Shown: positions 10,435 through 21,011 of the stretch, in pieces | How the letters are laid out: the number at the start of each line of letters is the position of its first letter | Numbering within the stretch: the stretch's first letter is position 1 | Origin: Eucommia ulmoides | Lineage: Eukaryota; Streptophyta; Magnoliopsida; Garryales; Eucommiaceae | Reading direction: 5' to 3' | Assembly (NCBI GenBank): GCA_016647705.1 | Contig: CM028335.1 | Span: 40,182,712 to 40,246,711, forward strand | Length of the DNA: 64,000 nucleotides | Notes under the pieces: generated by a model | What the model saw: only the letters and a program-made list of their open reading frames with translations | What the model was told of the DNA's origin: nothing | The model's database searches: none | Made by a program: the position numbers and the translations under genes

Positions 10435-11294
10435 TGATAAGAATCAACGATCACCATCAAAGGATCCGCTACATATTCCAATTGGGCCTATTACTAGGGC
10501 AAGATCCAAGAAGATCAAACCAGTACTTAATGGGCTAATTCAAGAGACTTGACCCATGTCTACAATAATTAAGTCCAAATTAGGCCTATCGGACAATCAA
10601 GACCTAATCCATCTCATCAAGGCAAGCGAATGGGTTTAGACATGAACTTAAATGGACCAAGGCATGAGGACCACGAAATCTCAGCATATTTATTTTATTT
10701 ATTAGTCTTTTAATTTAATTTAGATTTTTTAGTTGATGATTGGTAAGGCATGATTGCCAATTAGGCTTTTCCTTTTTAGGCTAGGAGTGTAAGGCAAATT
10801 AGGAAACTTCCTAATTCTTTTATTTTGTCTTGTAGTGTTAGACACTAGGGTTTCCTTTATTTTCTAATATGGCCGCATTGTTCATGGATACTATTCACGG
10901 TACTGTTCACGGCTACACTAGGGTTTCTTTTATTTTTGGCCAACTATTTAAGAGAGTTGTATCCCATGGAAAAACACATTACTCTTTTATTAATACAATT
11001 GTGAGAATTTCTCTTAAGTTCTTCAGAGAACTTTTCTTGAACTTATCAAGAATTTTTTGTGACGTTCAAATCCTATATCTTCAGTTCATGATTCGTTATA
11101 ATCAGTGGGTCAAGATCATTACTTATACCGTTAGTTCGCGTTTCGTTCATAAACGTTGGGTCAAGGTAATCTATCCTAAATTCCGTATTTTCATGCTCTT
11201 GTCTTTGCGTTTATAAATCTGATTTAGTACGATCCTCGCGAAGAAACCCTAAGTTGGTTTCGGGTTTCACTAATTCTTAGTGAGGTTCGCATCA
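10435..11294 (+). repeat. 3' LTR of the gypsy element
   Basis: It begins TGATAAGAATC and ends GTTCGCATCA, followed by the CCATT duplication. The pol reading frame continues into its first 115 bases (PSKDPLHIPIGPITRARSKK). The TATA-like TATTTAAG is at 10945-10952. It is 860 bp against 849 bp for the 5' LTR, with scattered point differences, so the insertion is not recent. Confidence 0.92.
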
Positions 11295-11732
11295 CCATTA
11301 GTATATATTTTGTTGCAAAATTTACGATTTGTTTAATTCAACACAACATAGTGTTGAATTCAACCACGTACGTTATTGTTTAATCGAAATATGGAGAAAA
11401 AAAATTGGATAAAATACAATTATGAACTATGAGTTTTTTCATATTTTTTAATTGAAGATTAATAATTGACTTGAACACATATGGAAAGATAAGTTTGAAT
11501 ATTAGTTAATTCATGATTTCATATTTTTTGGGATTTTAAATGCAAATTTCCAAGGTGAGATAACTAACAATAGACTATGATACAATTATCGTTGCGATGA
11601 TCTAAACACAAATTATATTCGCCATAAACGTAGCTTCAAAGCGACATCCATTTGTGTATGTTTTGTTGTATAATTTAGTATTTATTAAATTCAACACGAT
11701 ATTTTTTTTTTCATATAGAATCCAACATGGAC

Positions 11733-12034
11733 CGTAGTTATTGAAGGCTCTAGGCTCAGCCAAGCAAAAAAGTTTCCATAAAGCCTAGGCGCAAGGCGAG
11801 GCACAAGCCTGAGCGATGTAAGGCATACAATAAAAAAAATGAGAATAATTTATAGTATTGTAATATTGCAATTCAGCACTCAAAAAGTGAAACTATGGTC
11901 TAAAATTCAATTACTAAATATAAAACACCCTCTCACGTGAGCCAAAAAAACACTAATTTGATTCTTAATAAATAGAGATTTTAGCATAAAATTAAATAAC
12001 TGATCAGGAATTATAGCATAAAAAAATATCAGGG

Positions 12035-12080
<46 letters not shown>

Positions 12081-12256
12081 ATGCAGCAGAAGCAACGGAA
12101 GCAGAGAGGCAGAAGCAATAGAAGATGCACAGGAAGCCTAGAAGCAGACGAGCCTCAGGCCCTAAGGCGTGCGCCTTATGCAAGGCCTGTACCTTGACCT
12201 AGGCAAGGCGCACAAGTGGTGTTTGTGTGTACCCAAGCGTGCCTTTTACAACAATG
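11733..12256. mobile_element. hAT-like non-autonomous element (copy 3) with 41-nt poly(A)
   Basis: The 524-bp element is bounded by a perfect 8-bp duplication ACATGGAC (11725-11732 and 12257-12264). Ends are CGTAGTTATTGAAGGC and, reverse complemented, CATTGTTGTAAAAGGC. Subterminal words CCTAGGCGCAAGGCGAGGC and CCTAGGCAAGGCGC form the inverted pair seen in copies 1 and 2. A run of 41 A residues lies at 12037-12077. No coding sequence is present. Confidence 0.8.
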
Positions 12257-12707
12257 ACATGGACTTTTTAACTGAGGAAACATAGTTGATTCTGGTACCA
12301 TTTTGAAGATAGTGATCCCACGGTCACAAGTCTATAATCTATAATCAAAACAAACGACATATTCAAAAAAAAATCATCATATTAAGAACATAAATGGTTT
12401 AGTTTTTATCCGGTAACCATCCTTACATTTATGCATAGTCATTTCGGGAAATCAATCACCCGCTATTTAAGAAATGAGATACCAGTAAATAAGGACAAAT
12501 TTGACCAAATAATCAAAAAGGAGTGAAATGAAACCCACAAACCAATTGGGTTAATTCGGTATTTTCTAACCCCAAATGGAAGCCCGGTGACAGCCCCTAA
12601 TTTAAATTACAGTAACTTATATTACTGACTATATTACCTAATCATAAAAACAGTTACTTATATTACAGCCCATATTATCTAATTATAATTACATTATCAA
12701 GAAACAG

Positions 12708-12757
12708 GTCAATGATGTCGAATTGGTTAACGGTCAATGATGTCGAATTGGTTAACC
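12708..12757 (+). repeat. Perfect 25-bp tandem duplication
   Basis: The unit GGTCAATGATGTCGAATTGG + TTAAC occurs twice in direct succession without a mismatch. It lies in PBA1 intron 2, 280 bases beyond exon 2. It is likely a recent slippage event. Confidence 0.9.
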
Positions 12758-13038
12758 ATGTCAGCTCCTACTGCTACAATGTTCTTCTAAACTAAAACAT
12801 ATAATTCAAATGTACTCCCCGGGTTATGTTCGTGCTCGCACCACAAGTAACCTGCCAAATTCATGGGGATGTTTTACGCCACTATTAATAATGTGTCCTG
12901 TCAGCCTTAATCTCCACCGCCCTGACACAAAACACCGCCCATTGCAAGCCCTAGTGGCTATTACATAGGTCGTGGACAAAGCAATATTTGAACTAAATTA
13001 ACTAATGCATAGACAAAGAGAGAGAAGGGGACAGGTAC

Positions 13039-13115
13039 CGATCCAGAGCGACACAGGTACACATTATCAGTCAATTGAGTGATCTTGTCTGATGCTCTAT
13101 TAGCCACATACATTC
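13039..13115 (-). CDS. PBA1: 20S proteasome subunit beta-1, exon 2
   Basis: This 77-bp exon encodes (G)[20 protein letters not shown] and CRSGS. The acceptor is TTTTGATGACAG and the donor is GTACCTGT. It joins exon 1 within a glycine codon (G + GA). Counting from the catalytic threonine of the mature subunit, the lysine of ASDK is residue 33. This is the conserved active-site lysine of catalytic proteasome beta subunits. The downstream junction is phase 0, matching exon 3 across the 10.8 kb intron. Confidence 0.93.
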
Positions 13116-13270
13116 CTGTCATCAAAATTGGAGGAGGAAACCGCATAAACTGTATTGAACAGGATAATATGAAAATGGAAAACGATGCTAACTTCCTATA
13201 GTAATTTCATATGATTCTTCGGACTACTAACGAAGGTGATAAGTAAACAATCGTAAATACAATTATATAC

Positions 13271-13382
13271 CAGTGCTGGTTCGAGAATCGGCGCCAAGGA
13301 CGACGCCGCCGTTGTAAGTGACCCCGATGATTGTCGTCCCCATCGAGTGCGGTAAATTCAGATCTCCCAGGCTCGCCTCCAT
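13271..13382 (-). CDS. PBA1: 20S proteasome subunit beta-1, exon 1 with start codon
   Basis: The product is the beta-1 (caspase-like, post-acidic cleaving) subunit of the 20S proteasome core, which degrades ubiquitinated proteins in cytosol and nucleus. Exon 1 encodes 37 residues from ATG at 13382: a short propeptide [15 protein letters not shown], then the mature N-terminus [20 protein letters not shown]. The family cuts itself between G and T, so T16 becomes the nucleophile Thr1; Asp17 and Arg19 of the mature numbering are present. The start was chosen because plant beta-1 propeptides are short; the longer frame upstream (to 13463) is not needed. The donor GTATATAA begins a 155-bp intron 1 (13116-13270). 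No inactivating change is seen in exons 1-3. Confidence 0.93.
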
Positions 13383-13660
13383 TGTCTCAGTTTCGAAACC
13401 ACCCCACGCAACACAATACAAACAGGCAGTGGCTTGAATCGGCCGTAAAAAAGAAATTAGCAAGTTTCAGACACAAAATGTTTCGTGTAAAGAAAGGTAG
13501 GGGGAATGCAGTGTGTGTGAGAGAGAGAGACAAGACGAGAGAGAGAGACAAGACGAGAGAGGCCTAATAAGCAGAGGCCCGCTCGTACTGTTTAATTTTA
13601 GCCATAATTGCTAGTTACTAAGCCCATCCCAAGCCCATAGTTAATGCATAAATAACTATG
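13383..13660 (-). promoter_or_regulatory. PBA1: PBA1 5' leader and promoter: CT-rich tract and two site II motifs
   Basis: Read on the minus strand, a CTCTCTCTC/GTCTTGT repeat lies at about 13516-13562, upstream of the start, typical of plant leader or core-promoter Y-patches. Further upstream are two ATGGGCTT/ATGGGCTTA motifs at 13621-13627 and 13632-13638. TGGGCY (site II) elements bind TCP factors and are common in plant housekeeping promoters, including those of proteasome genes. The regulatory role here is inferred from motif and position only. The transcription start cannot be fixed from sequence. Confidence 0.55.
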
Positions 13661-14017
13661 GAAGATCATCTATTGAGCAACTATTGGTTACCCAAAAGAT
13701 GTTAGTGGGGTTAGTGAAAATAAGTATTTGTTTTCTTTATCAATCAAGATTTAACTCTTTCGGAGAAGACTTCAAAAATTAAAATTACCTCAAGATGATT
13801 AGATTAATCTTAAAAATTGTTCTCATCATGATATTCACTTTTTGATATAACAAAGAAGAAGAGAATATTATACTAAGGAAAAAAAATTATATAATGTTTC
13901 GATATTGTATGTGTTCTCTTAAGCATGAAATAATATTTACAATTATATATGGGGAAAAGTTTTTATAAGTGGAACAATAATATATTATGCTTAAATTAAA
14001 AAGGGAATATTGAATAT

Positions 14018-14134
14018 GTTGATACATCCGATTAGCTTGCTGATATTTTCACTAAACCTTTGGTTGAATATCAATTCGTGAAAATCATTTGAGGTTTAGG
14101 TATGAGTAGGCATAACGATATATGTCTAGACTAA
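14018..14134 (+). pseudogene. Ty1/copia RNase H C-terminal tail
   Basis: The frame reads VDTSD, stop, LADIFTKPLVEYQFVKII, stop, GLGMSRHN. LADIFTKPL followed by F..I...LGM is the signature end of plant copia (SIRE/Maximus-like) pol. TAG at 14033-14035 and TGA at about 14090 break it. It lies 280 bases before a copia 3' LTR on the same strand, so it is the tail of that truncated element. The sequence 13660-14017 shows no other recognisable domain. Confidence 0.82.
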
Positions 14135-14411
14135 TATTTTTTATTCCTCGTTCCCACTTTTTGAGAGAACAAAAGGGAAAAATTTGATGTTTAACGAGTA
14201 GTTGATGTTTAGAATTTGTTCACCTAAACATTGCATTGATCAAGATGAGAAGTTATTAAGTATTTGAACTTATGTTGGACTTATATTGAATATCTTTATT
14301 GTTGAATTATGTTTTCATGATTATGCTTAAATAAGGATCTAGGGGGAGCGTGGTTACATTTTTTATCAAAGAAACATCAAAGTTAATTATCATCATAAAA
14401 AAATAGGAGCT
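14135..14411 (+). other. Copia 3' untranslated region and polypurine tract
   Basis: GGATCTAGGGGGAGCGTGGT at about 14335-14354 and AAAAAAATAGGAGCT just before 14412 match the 3' internal end of the copia element at 36306-44483 (GGGGAGTGTGGTTATA, then AAAAAATGGGAAGAT). The terminal purine run is the polypurine tract. Confidence 0.7.
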
Positions 14412-17310
14412 TGTTGAATTCAAGGTTTTGATGAATAATTAAGTATTGATATTTTTTCTGGAACTAATGGTTAGGGGTGTGCACGGGTCAGGTGGTTTTT
14501 TTTTTGGACAAATCGGAGATCCAACCTGAATGTGTCGGGTCTAATATTTTTCAATCCGATTTCGACCGAAAATTGGGATAATTCGACGGTTTCGGGTGGT
14601 GTCGGATTCGGTCAGTTTCCGATCGAGTGAAGTCGGATGAAGAACAAAACCAGAAACAAAGAAACAAGAACAAAAAAACACACTAAGGCATTCAAATGTT
14701 TAACGAAACTTAAATAGATTCAAGTTCAACAGAAACGAAGCATAAATCGGACTAGAACATATTCAACAGAAACAGAAACAAAAACAAAAAGGGAATTACA
14801 ACCGATCGTTTAACATACCTTAATTTATTCGGTCTCTATCAACTGGAACTGCCTTCTATCATTTTCAACTGCGAATGTCTTCTATCGCTTTTAAACTCAG
14901 GTAGATGAAGGAAACCCTAATTTCTCCGGTAGCTTTCACATATTGGGAAAAAAGAAGAAAAAGAATCTAAGACGAAGAATCAACTAAGAGAATAGGAAGA
15001 AAAGGCGAAGAACGAGTTTGGAATATTTGGATTTACCCTAATTCCCAAGGTTGGATAAGAGATGAAGACAGACGATGGAGGGGAACCTGGAGAAGAGAGG
15101 CGGCGACGCGGTGTGCATATGAATGAACCCTAAAAAAGACATAAAATCCTATAAATATGAAAAATAACGGGTGGGTCGGGTGAAGTCGGGTGGGCGAAAA
15201 CCAAATCCGATTGCGACCCTATATAAGACACTGTTCGGATTGCAACCCTATATAAGAACTGATGAAGAAAACATAAAGGGTACAAGATTGACATAATGAA
15301 GATGTGAAGAGTTTTGAAGACCTTGAAGAAAAATAGGTGAAAATAACTATTCACTTAAATACTTTTAATGCAACCCAAATTAGGATCACACACGACACTT
15401 TAAATGAGTTAATTATATGTGTGTCATGAGATATTGTATGTGCTTCTTATGTAAATTTAATTTGATAATTAACCTAATTGAAAAATATATTTTAAAATAT
15501 AAAAAGTTAAGTTTTCGGGTTAATTCAGTCAATCGAGAAAACTAATCGATCAACTGAATCAAACAATAAGTTTTGGAGTTAAAAGCAAGGTGCTACTGAT
15601 CCAGTCGATCAACCATTTGAAATAGTAACTGAATTGGCTAAGGAAGTGCACACACTGATCCAATCGGTCAATTGAATGAAGAGGGTCGGTTAACCGTTTG
15701 AGTCAATAGATGAATTGGTGGAAAACGGATCACACTGATCCAATTAGTTAACCAAGCATGGTTGGTCAACCGACTGGCTTTGTGCCAACTGCTATGAGGA
15801 AACAGGCATAGGTCAGTCAACCGACTGACAGGGTTTGGTCAACCGACTGAGTCAGTTGGGATTTCAGCTGATTTGGTCTCTTGATAAAAAACTATCTATT
15901 TTTTATGATTCCAAGAAAGAGATTTTGGAGATCTAAATATAATTGAGCTATTAACAACCTATTGTATTATTCCTATTGATATGGTCTATATATTTTAAGA
16001 TTCTTCTAATTTCAATGATTTAATACTTTATATTTCTATGGTTTTAAATTGAGAATAGTTTTATGGATATAAATTAGAGAATTGAAAGTTATTTTTAAGT
16101 GAAATACACTTGAAATGAAAGGAAATCATTTGTGGGTTTTAGAGTATCATTTTATGGCATATCTTTGAAAAACTAACAATTAGAGGGCTAGTTATTGGTC
16201 TATTAATATAGGCCTACGGAAATGTAGTTCAATACATCAAGAACAATCAGTTTGAGCTTTTCTAAGAGTGAGATTTATGTTGAGATTTTTTTAGAAATTC
16301 TATTTAAGTTCTTGATCTAAAACGTTAGCTGTTTAGCGTTACCGATTTGAGTTCTAATTGCGATATTATCATTGTCTTCGGTGTTTCTCGATGAGATCCG
16401 TCCAAGCTTTACTATTCATTTTCTGAGGTTATATTTATATTGATTGCTTGATTTAGGATTATTAGAAATCGTTTTGAACTTAAAAGTCTGAAAACCTTTC
16501 TAAGTGATTTTTGCCTGACTATTTGATTACATGCTAAATTTGCACTACCCACTTAATTATATTAATCAGATTTTATTTTTCTCACATTGTATCTATCACA
16601 TAGAAATTATTCGGGACATTAATTGAGTATATTCATATTGAGATAGTAGAAACTCCTTGTGGGAAGACACTCATATTTTTTGTATTTGTGAGTTTGAGAG
16701 AATTAGACACATTTGAGACGGTGCCTAGTCAGGGTAGTTAGGTTTCGATCTTTTTCCTGTGAAAAAAAATTAGGGAATTGAGTAATTGTAAAGATTCTTC
16801 CTAAACCTGAGAAAATAATAAGTGTAAAAGTATGAGGGAGTAGTAGATTTGATCTTTAGCCTGTTAAAAGGATTAGGTTTTGGGATCAGATTTTGATTCT
16901 TCCTGTAATAGAATTAGGTTAGTCTTGAACTTGGTAAAAATATAGGGTTCTTCTTGAACTTATGAAAAGGATAATTGTAAAGGTTGATTCTAAGCCTAAG
17001 AAAAAAATCGAGATTGTAAGGGTTTGATTCCTACCTGGTAAAGGAATCAGGGGTTTAGTGGATTGTGAATATCCGTGGAGCTCGGGGGACAGGATGTAGG
17101 TAAGAGTAACTTACAAAACTAGGATATATCGGTGTGTGTTGCATTAATTATTTCATATATTATATTTGAGTGTGCATTTAGAAGTAAACACATTTCCACT
17201 GCGTATCAAGATAATAATTGATTTAGGAAAATTGATTGTTTGTATTTAAGCATTTAATTATTAAATTTAGTGACTACCCAATTCACATTGGATAGGTCTT
17301 TGGGTCAATA
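14412..17310 (+). mobile_element. 3' LTR of a truncated Ty1/copia (SIRE/Maximus-like) element
   Basis: It starts TGTTGAATTCAAGG and ends GGGTCAATA (CA mutated to TA). Without the insertion at about 14474-15245 it is roughly 2.13 kb, as long as the LTR at 42339-44483. It contains clustered GGTCAACCGACTGA-type words (15590-15860) and the AGGTTTTGATTC/CCTGTAAAAGGAT repeats (16740-17050) that mark this LTR family. No 5' LTR or gag was found to the left, so the element is truncated. Confidence 0.85.
14474..15245. mobile_element. Probable hAT-like insertion inside the copia LTR
   Basis: The LTR sequence breaks after GGAACTAATG and resumes at GAACTGATGAAG. The inserted DNA begins TTAGGGGTGTGCACGGGTCA, a start often seen in plant hAT-type elements, and ends near GATTGCAACCCTATATAA. 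Both ends are rich in CGGGTCGGGT words (subterminal repeats). GAACTAATG/GAACTGATG may be the duplicated target. The inverted ends match only over TAGGG..TGCA, so family and exact limits are uncertain. No transposase is present. Confidence 0.5.
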
Positions 17311-19911
17311 CTTTGGTTAAAAAAGAATGAAGTTATAGAGATATTAGTATTAATGTTTTTCACCTCCTCAATCTTTCTTTGTTTGTCAACATGAAATTAG
17401 TTATTCCCCATCTCTCTCTCATCTTCTCTTTCTCAACTTCTCTATTTGCACCATTGTTGTCCTTACAAATCCGAACACAACCACACACCATGCCCATCAT
17501 CGAACCATCTTTCTACATCACAAATTTATTTCCTCGCTATCATTCTCGTGCACCCATACTGTCGTCATCCTCCCATATCTGAGGCACATCCAACACCATA
17601 AGTATTATCGAAATCTCTCGCGCCTACTCTCATGGTTATCGCGACGACCACCTCTATTTGTCGTCAATTGTTGTAACCATCACCGCTCCCGCTTTCTTAT
17701 CCAGTGCCACTAGATCCTTATCATTATCGACTCTTTCTTTCACTTCCACCGCAATAATTGCCACCTACAAGTAAATTTTAGAACAAGATTTTGTTTGCAG
17801 TTGGCCAAATTTGGTTTTGATTTTGCCAATTCTGTCTTTGATTTCATTATAACTTAGTGAATCCTCATCTAACTCTATCTCTCTCTAATTTTTTAGCTAA
17901 TTTCTAATATAGTAGTAATGGAAGTCGTTTAAAGATTTAGGTTCATTATAGCACATAGAGATTCATTTATAGTTTTATTTTGGTATTGTACATCGGCTGC
18001 ATCAATTTAGGGTTATTCTATTAACCAACTTAGAGAGGGAGAATATGAGAGCATGTTGCTTAAGGAGTTTAACGATTAGGGTTCAGTTGGATTCAACGCA
18101 TAGATGGTAGCTGGTAATTGGATTCAATAAAGAGAACCAAAAAACAAACATTTTAGCTATTTTTAAACTTTTTGTATGTCTTCTTGTCAATTTGACATTG
18201 TTATTACTTGATTGGATATTAAAATCGAGAAAGTTATATTGTTTTTTGTTATTTGAAATTAATTTGTTCATTGTTTACATAATTTACAGACCACAAAAGA
18301 ATTTATCAAGCTATTATTCTCATTTTTATTTTCATTTCTACTTTTTTGTCGTTCATTTTATTGAAGAGTGTATAAAAAGGTGATTTCAGAGTTGTTTATA
18401 TTTTTTTTTCTATTTTTTTATTTATATGTAGCTATCTCTTATTAATTTCAATTTTTGTTTCTCTTACCTAATTTTACAAGTCTAGATCTATAGCACTCGC
18501 ATTGCTATTGTGCTACTGCCACAAGATCTATCTCCATGAATGACCTCTTAAATGCAAGATTTACTTTCATTATGTGTTCTTCATTTTTTTATGATTTTGG
18601 TTTCTTCATTGGTTTAAATATGGATTAGCTTTTGCTAAATTTAATTCCCATGCTTCTCTTCATTATTTGTGTTATGATGGTCCTTCACTTGGCTTTTGCT
18701 AAACTTAGAAATTTTGGATTTCATAAAAATCATATGTGATGTTGTGTGTGAGTATTAATTCTTGGGTTCATGAATCATATTTGATGTTGTTTAGTGTTTT
18801 TGTTCCAAATTTTGGGAACAAAACAAAATAGCTTTTTTTGGTTGTGTTTGTTTAGTATTTCTCTTCCAATATTTTGTTTTTGCATATAGTGATTGCATTA
18901 TGTAGTTTTCTTGTATTTATTTTTAATTTTGTGGGCATGCCTTTAGGCACGGGTATTATAATTTAAGACCACATAACTTGGATTTTAATTTGGTTCATTC
19001 TCTACATGGTTGCCCTTTTTTCTAGATCTGGAAGCTGCCATTATCGACATCAGTCACCACTACTTAATGCAAATCCAATGATAACATTCTGGTAAGATCC
19101 AATGTCTTTTTTCAGATTTGGAAGTTGTTATGGTTTTAAGGACCCTAGGGATTGTGTCGATTAGGAACTAAACAATTTCACACCAAATCAAACAGGTATT
19201 TTTTAATTTCTTAGCCACAATTTTTCAGTTTCATTTTATTCATCCATTTTATCATTAATCTGATTCTATTATTCTTTTCCTAAGTGAATGTGATTTGATT
19301 ATGCCCACATAACTTAGTTCAAAAACCATATTTCTCCATGAACATACCTAAAATATTTTATTTGCCTTCAATCTTCAGTTTCATTTTGTTTGGAATGATG
19401 GATTGGTTTTTTACTCCTTATTTTAAAGTTGTTTTATCACCATTTTACCGGTAGCTGGTATTTGATTGGGAATGATGAATTAAGGTTTTACTCTTGGGGT
19501 GTTATGGATGAGAATACTTTCTCGCTTACTCTTTTATAATTTTATCATGAATCTAATTCTTTTTTTTAGGTGAATATGATTTGATTATGTTTATCTAACT
19601 CAGTTCAAATCATCAAGGTCATTTTTTTGTGTGATTAACGTGCCTTTCTTTTAGTTTCCTTTAAATTGTAAGGTTCTCCCCCTTAATCGATCAATTTATT
19701 AAAGTATGTAGTAGAGCTTAAAATGAAAATTATCTATTTGAGAGTATAAAATTGTCTTTTGAGCACAAATCTGTTTTAACATAACCTTCCTCTCATGTGT
19801 TGCGTACATAGATGGTGTTTTTACTCATTTGTTGGCAGTAAAGAAAAATTGTGGGTTTGCTTTATTGTTTGTTATTGGATAATAAATTGATCCACCTTTT
19901 TTTATGATATT
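17311..19911. other. 2.6 kb without recognised features
   Basis: The sequence is AT-rich with pyrimidine-rich patches (17390-17780). The ORF at 17379-17582 is hydrophobic low complexity. I found no domain, LTR end, tRNA or splice-consistent coding series. It ends with ATATT at 19907-19911, the target duplication of the solo LTR that follows. Confidence 0.6.
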
Positions 19912-20186
19912 TGTTGGCCCAAAGAGCTATCTGAGAGAGGGGGTGAATTGAGTAGTTATAAAATTTAAACAATTAAATCATTTAAACACAAATAATCAAT
20001 TTTCCTAAATCAATTATTATCTTGTTACGCAACGAAAATATGTTTAATTTTAAATGCACACCCAAACACAATATAAGAAAATAATCAATGTAGCACATGA
20101 TCCTGATTCAGCAAGCTCATCTTACCTACGTCATGTCCCTTAAGCTCCATAGAGATTTGCAATGCACTAAACCCCTTGATTCCTTT

Positions 20187-21011
20187 TTATGCGAGTCTCA
20201 CCAAGAATTAGTGAAACCCGAAACTAACTTAGGATTTCTTCGTGAGAATTGAGCTAAATTCAGATTTATAAACAAAAAGACAAGAACACGAAAATACAGA
20301 ATTTAGGATAAATTACATTCACTCAACGTTTATAAACGAAATACGAACCAACGGTATAAGTAATGATTTTGACCCAATAATTATAACGAATCACGAACCA
20401 AAGATATAGATTTTGAACGCCACAAGAAATTCTTGAAAAGTTCAAGAAAAGTTCTCTAAAGAATTTAAGAGAAAACTCTCATAATTGTATTACTCAAAAG
20501 TAATGTGTGAAATTCGTAGGTCTACAGAGCCCTTAAATGGGCGGCCAAGAGAACAAGAAAGAAACTCTAATGTGTCTTGGAAAATTCGTAGGCCTACATG
20601 AAAGAAAAATGAAACCCTAATATCTAAGACTAAATAAAGAATAAGGAAGCTTCCTAACTTGCCTTACATTCCTAATTGAAAAAATGAAAAGATTACTTGG
20701 CAATTTTGCCTTACAAATGAGTCTAAAAAGAATTAAAAGACTTAAAATAATAAAATAAAATAAAAAAATTCGTGGGTCTCATCCTAGGCCCGTTTAGGAT
20801 CACCCTTTAAAATCATTTGCTTACCTTGATGAGATGGACTAGGTCTTGATTGTCCGATGGGCCTAATTTGGACTTCGCCATTGTAGACTCGGCCCAAATA
20901 TCTTGAATAAACCTATTAAGTGCTTCTTTGAATATTTTTGCTCTTGCCTTTGTTATTAGGCCAACTGGAACATGCAAAGGATCTCTTGGTGCAGCTGATA
21001 CATTCTTATCA
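20187..21011 (-). repeat. 3' LTR of the minus-strand gypsy element
   Basis: Read on the minus strand it begins TGATAAGAATGTATC just after the purine run AAGAGAGAAGGAA, and ends GACTCGCATAA. It matches 30322-31145. The pol frame runs into it as far as about 20813 (RDPLHVPVGLITKARAK). Its TATA-like TTTAAGGG is at about 20531-20538. Confidence 0.88.

Larger units (their letters stand above)
6273..11294 (+). mobile_element. Ty3/gypsy LTR retrotransposon, internally deleted, target duplication CCATT
   Basis: A 5022-bp element is flanked by CCATT at 6268-6272 and 11295-11299, so both integration ends are certain. It has an 849-bp 5' LTR, a leader interrupted by a MITE, gag with a CCHC knuckle, an aspartic protease and the start of reverse transcriptase. 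An abrupt deletion joint near 10,393 leads to the polypurine tract and an 860-bp 3' LTR. The rest of RT, RNase H and integrase are missing. The primer-binding site has also been lost (see findings). The LTRs and coding parts resemble the minus-strand element at 20187-31145. The family looks like a chromovirus without a classical chromodomain (CRM- or Galadriel-like), which is an inference. It sits in PBA1 intron 2, antisense to the gene. Confidence 0.92.
2279..13038 (-). other. PBA1: PBA1 intron 2, about 10.8 kb, filled with transposons
   Basis: This is the interval between exon 2 (donor GTACCT) and exon 3 (acceptor CTCAG) of the proteasome beta-1 gene. It holds three hAT-like elements, a Ty3/gypsy element with both LTRs and a target duplication, and a MITE nested inside that element. 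The parts not assigned to elements are 2279-4189, 4827-5138, 6167-6267, 11300-11724 and 12265-13038. They are AT-rich with no coding signal I can defend. Short ORFs at 2629-2844 and 3711-3914 match nothing known to me. Confidence 0.85.

Noticed and set aside
13331-13567. Plus-strand ORF of 78 codons
   Set aside because: It is antisense to PBA1 exon 1 and its GA-rich leader, and its end is simple repeat.
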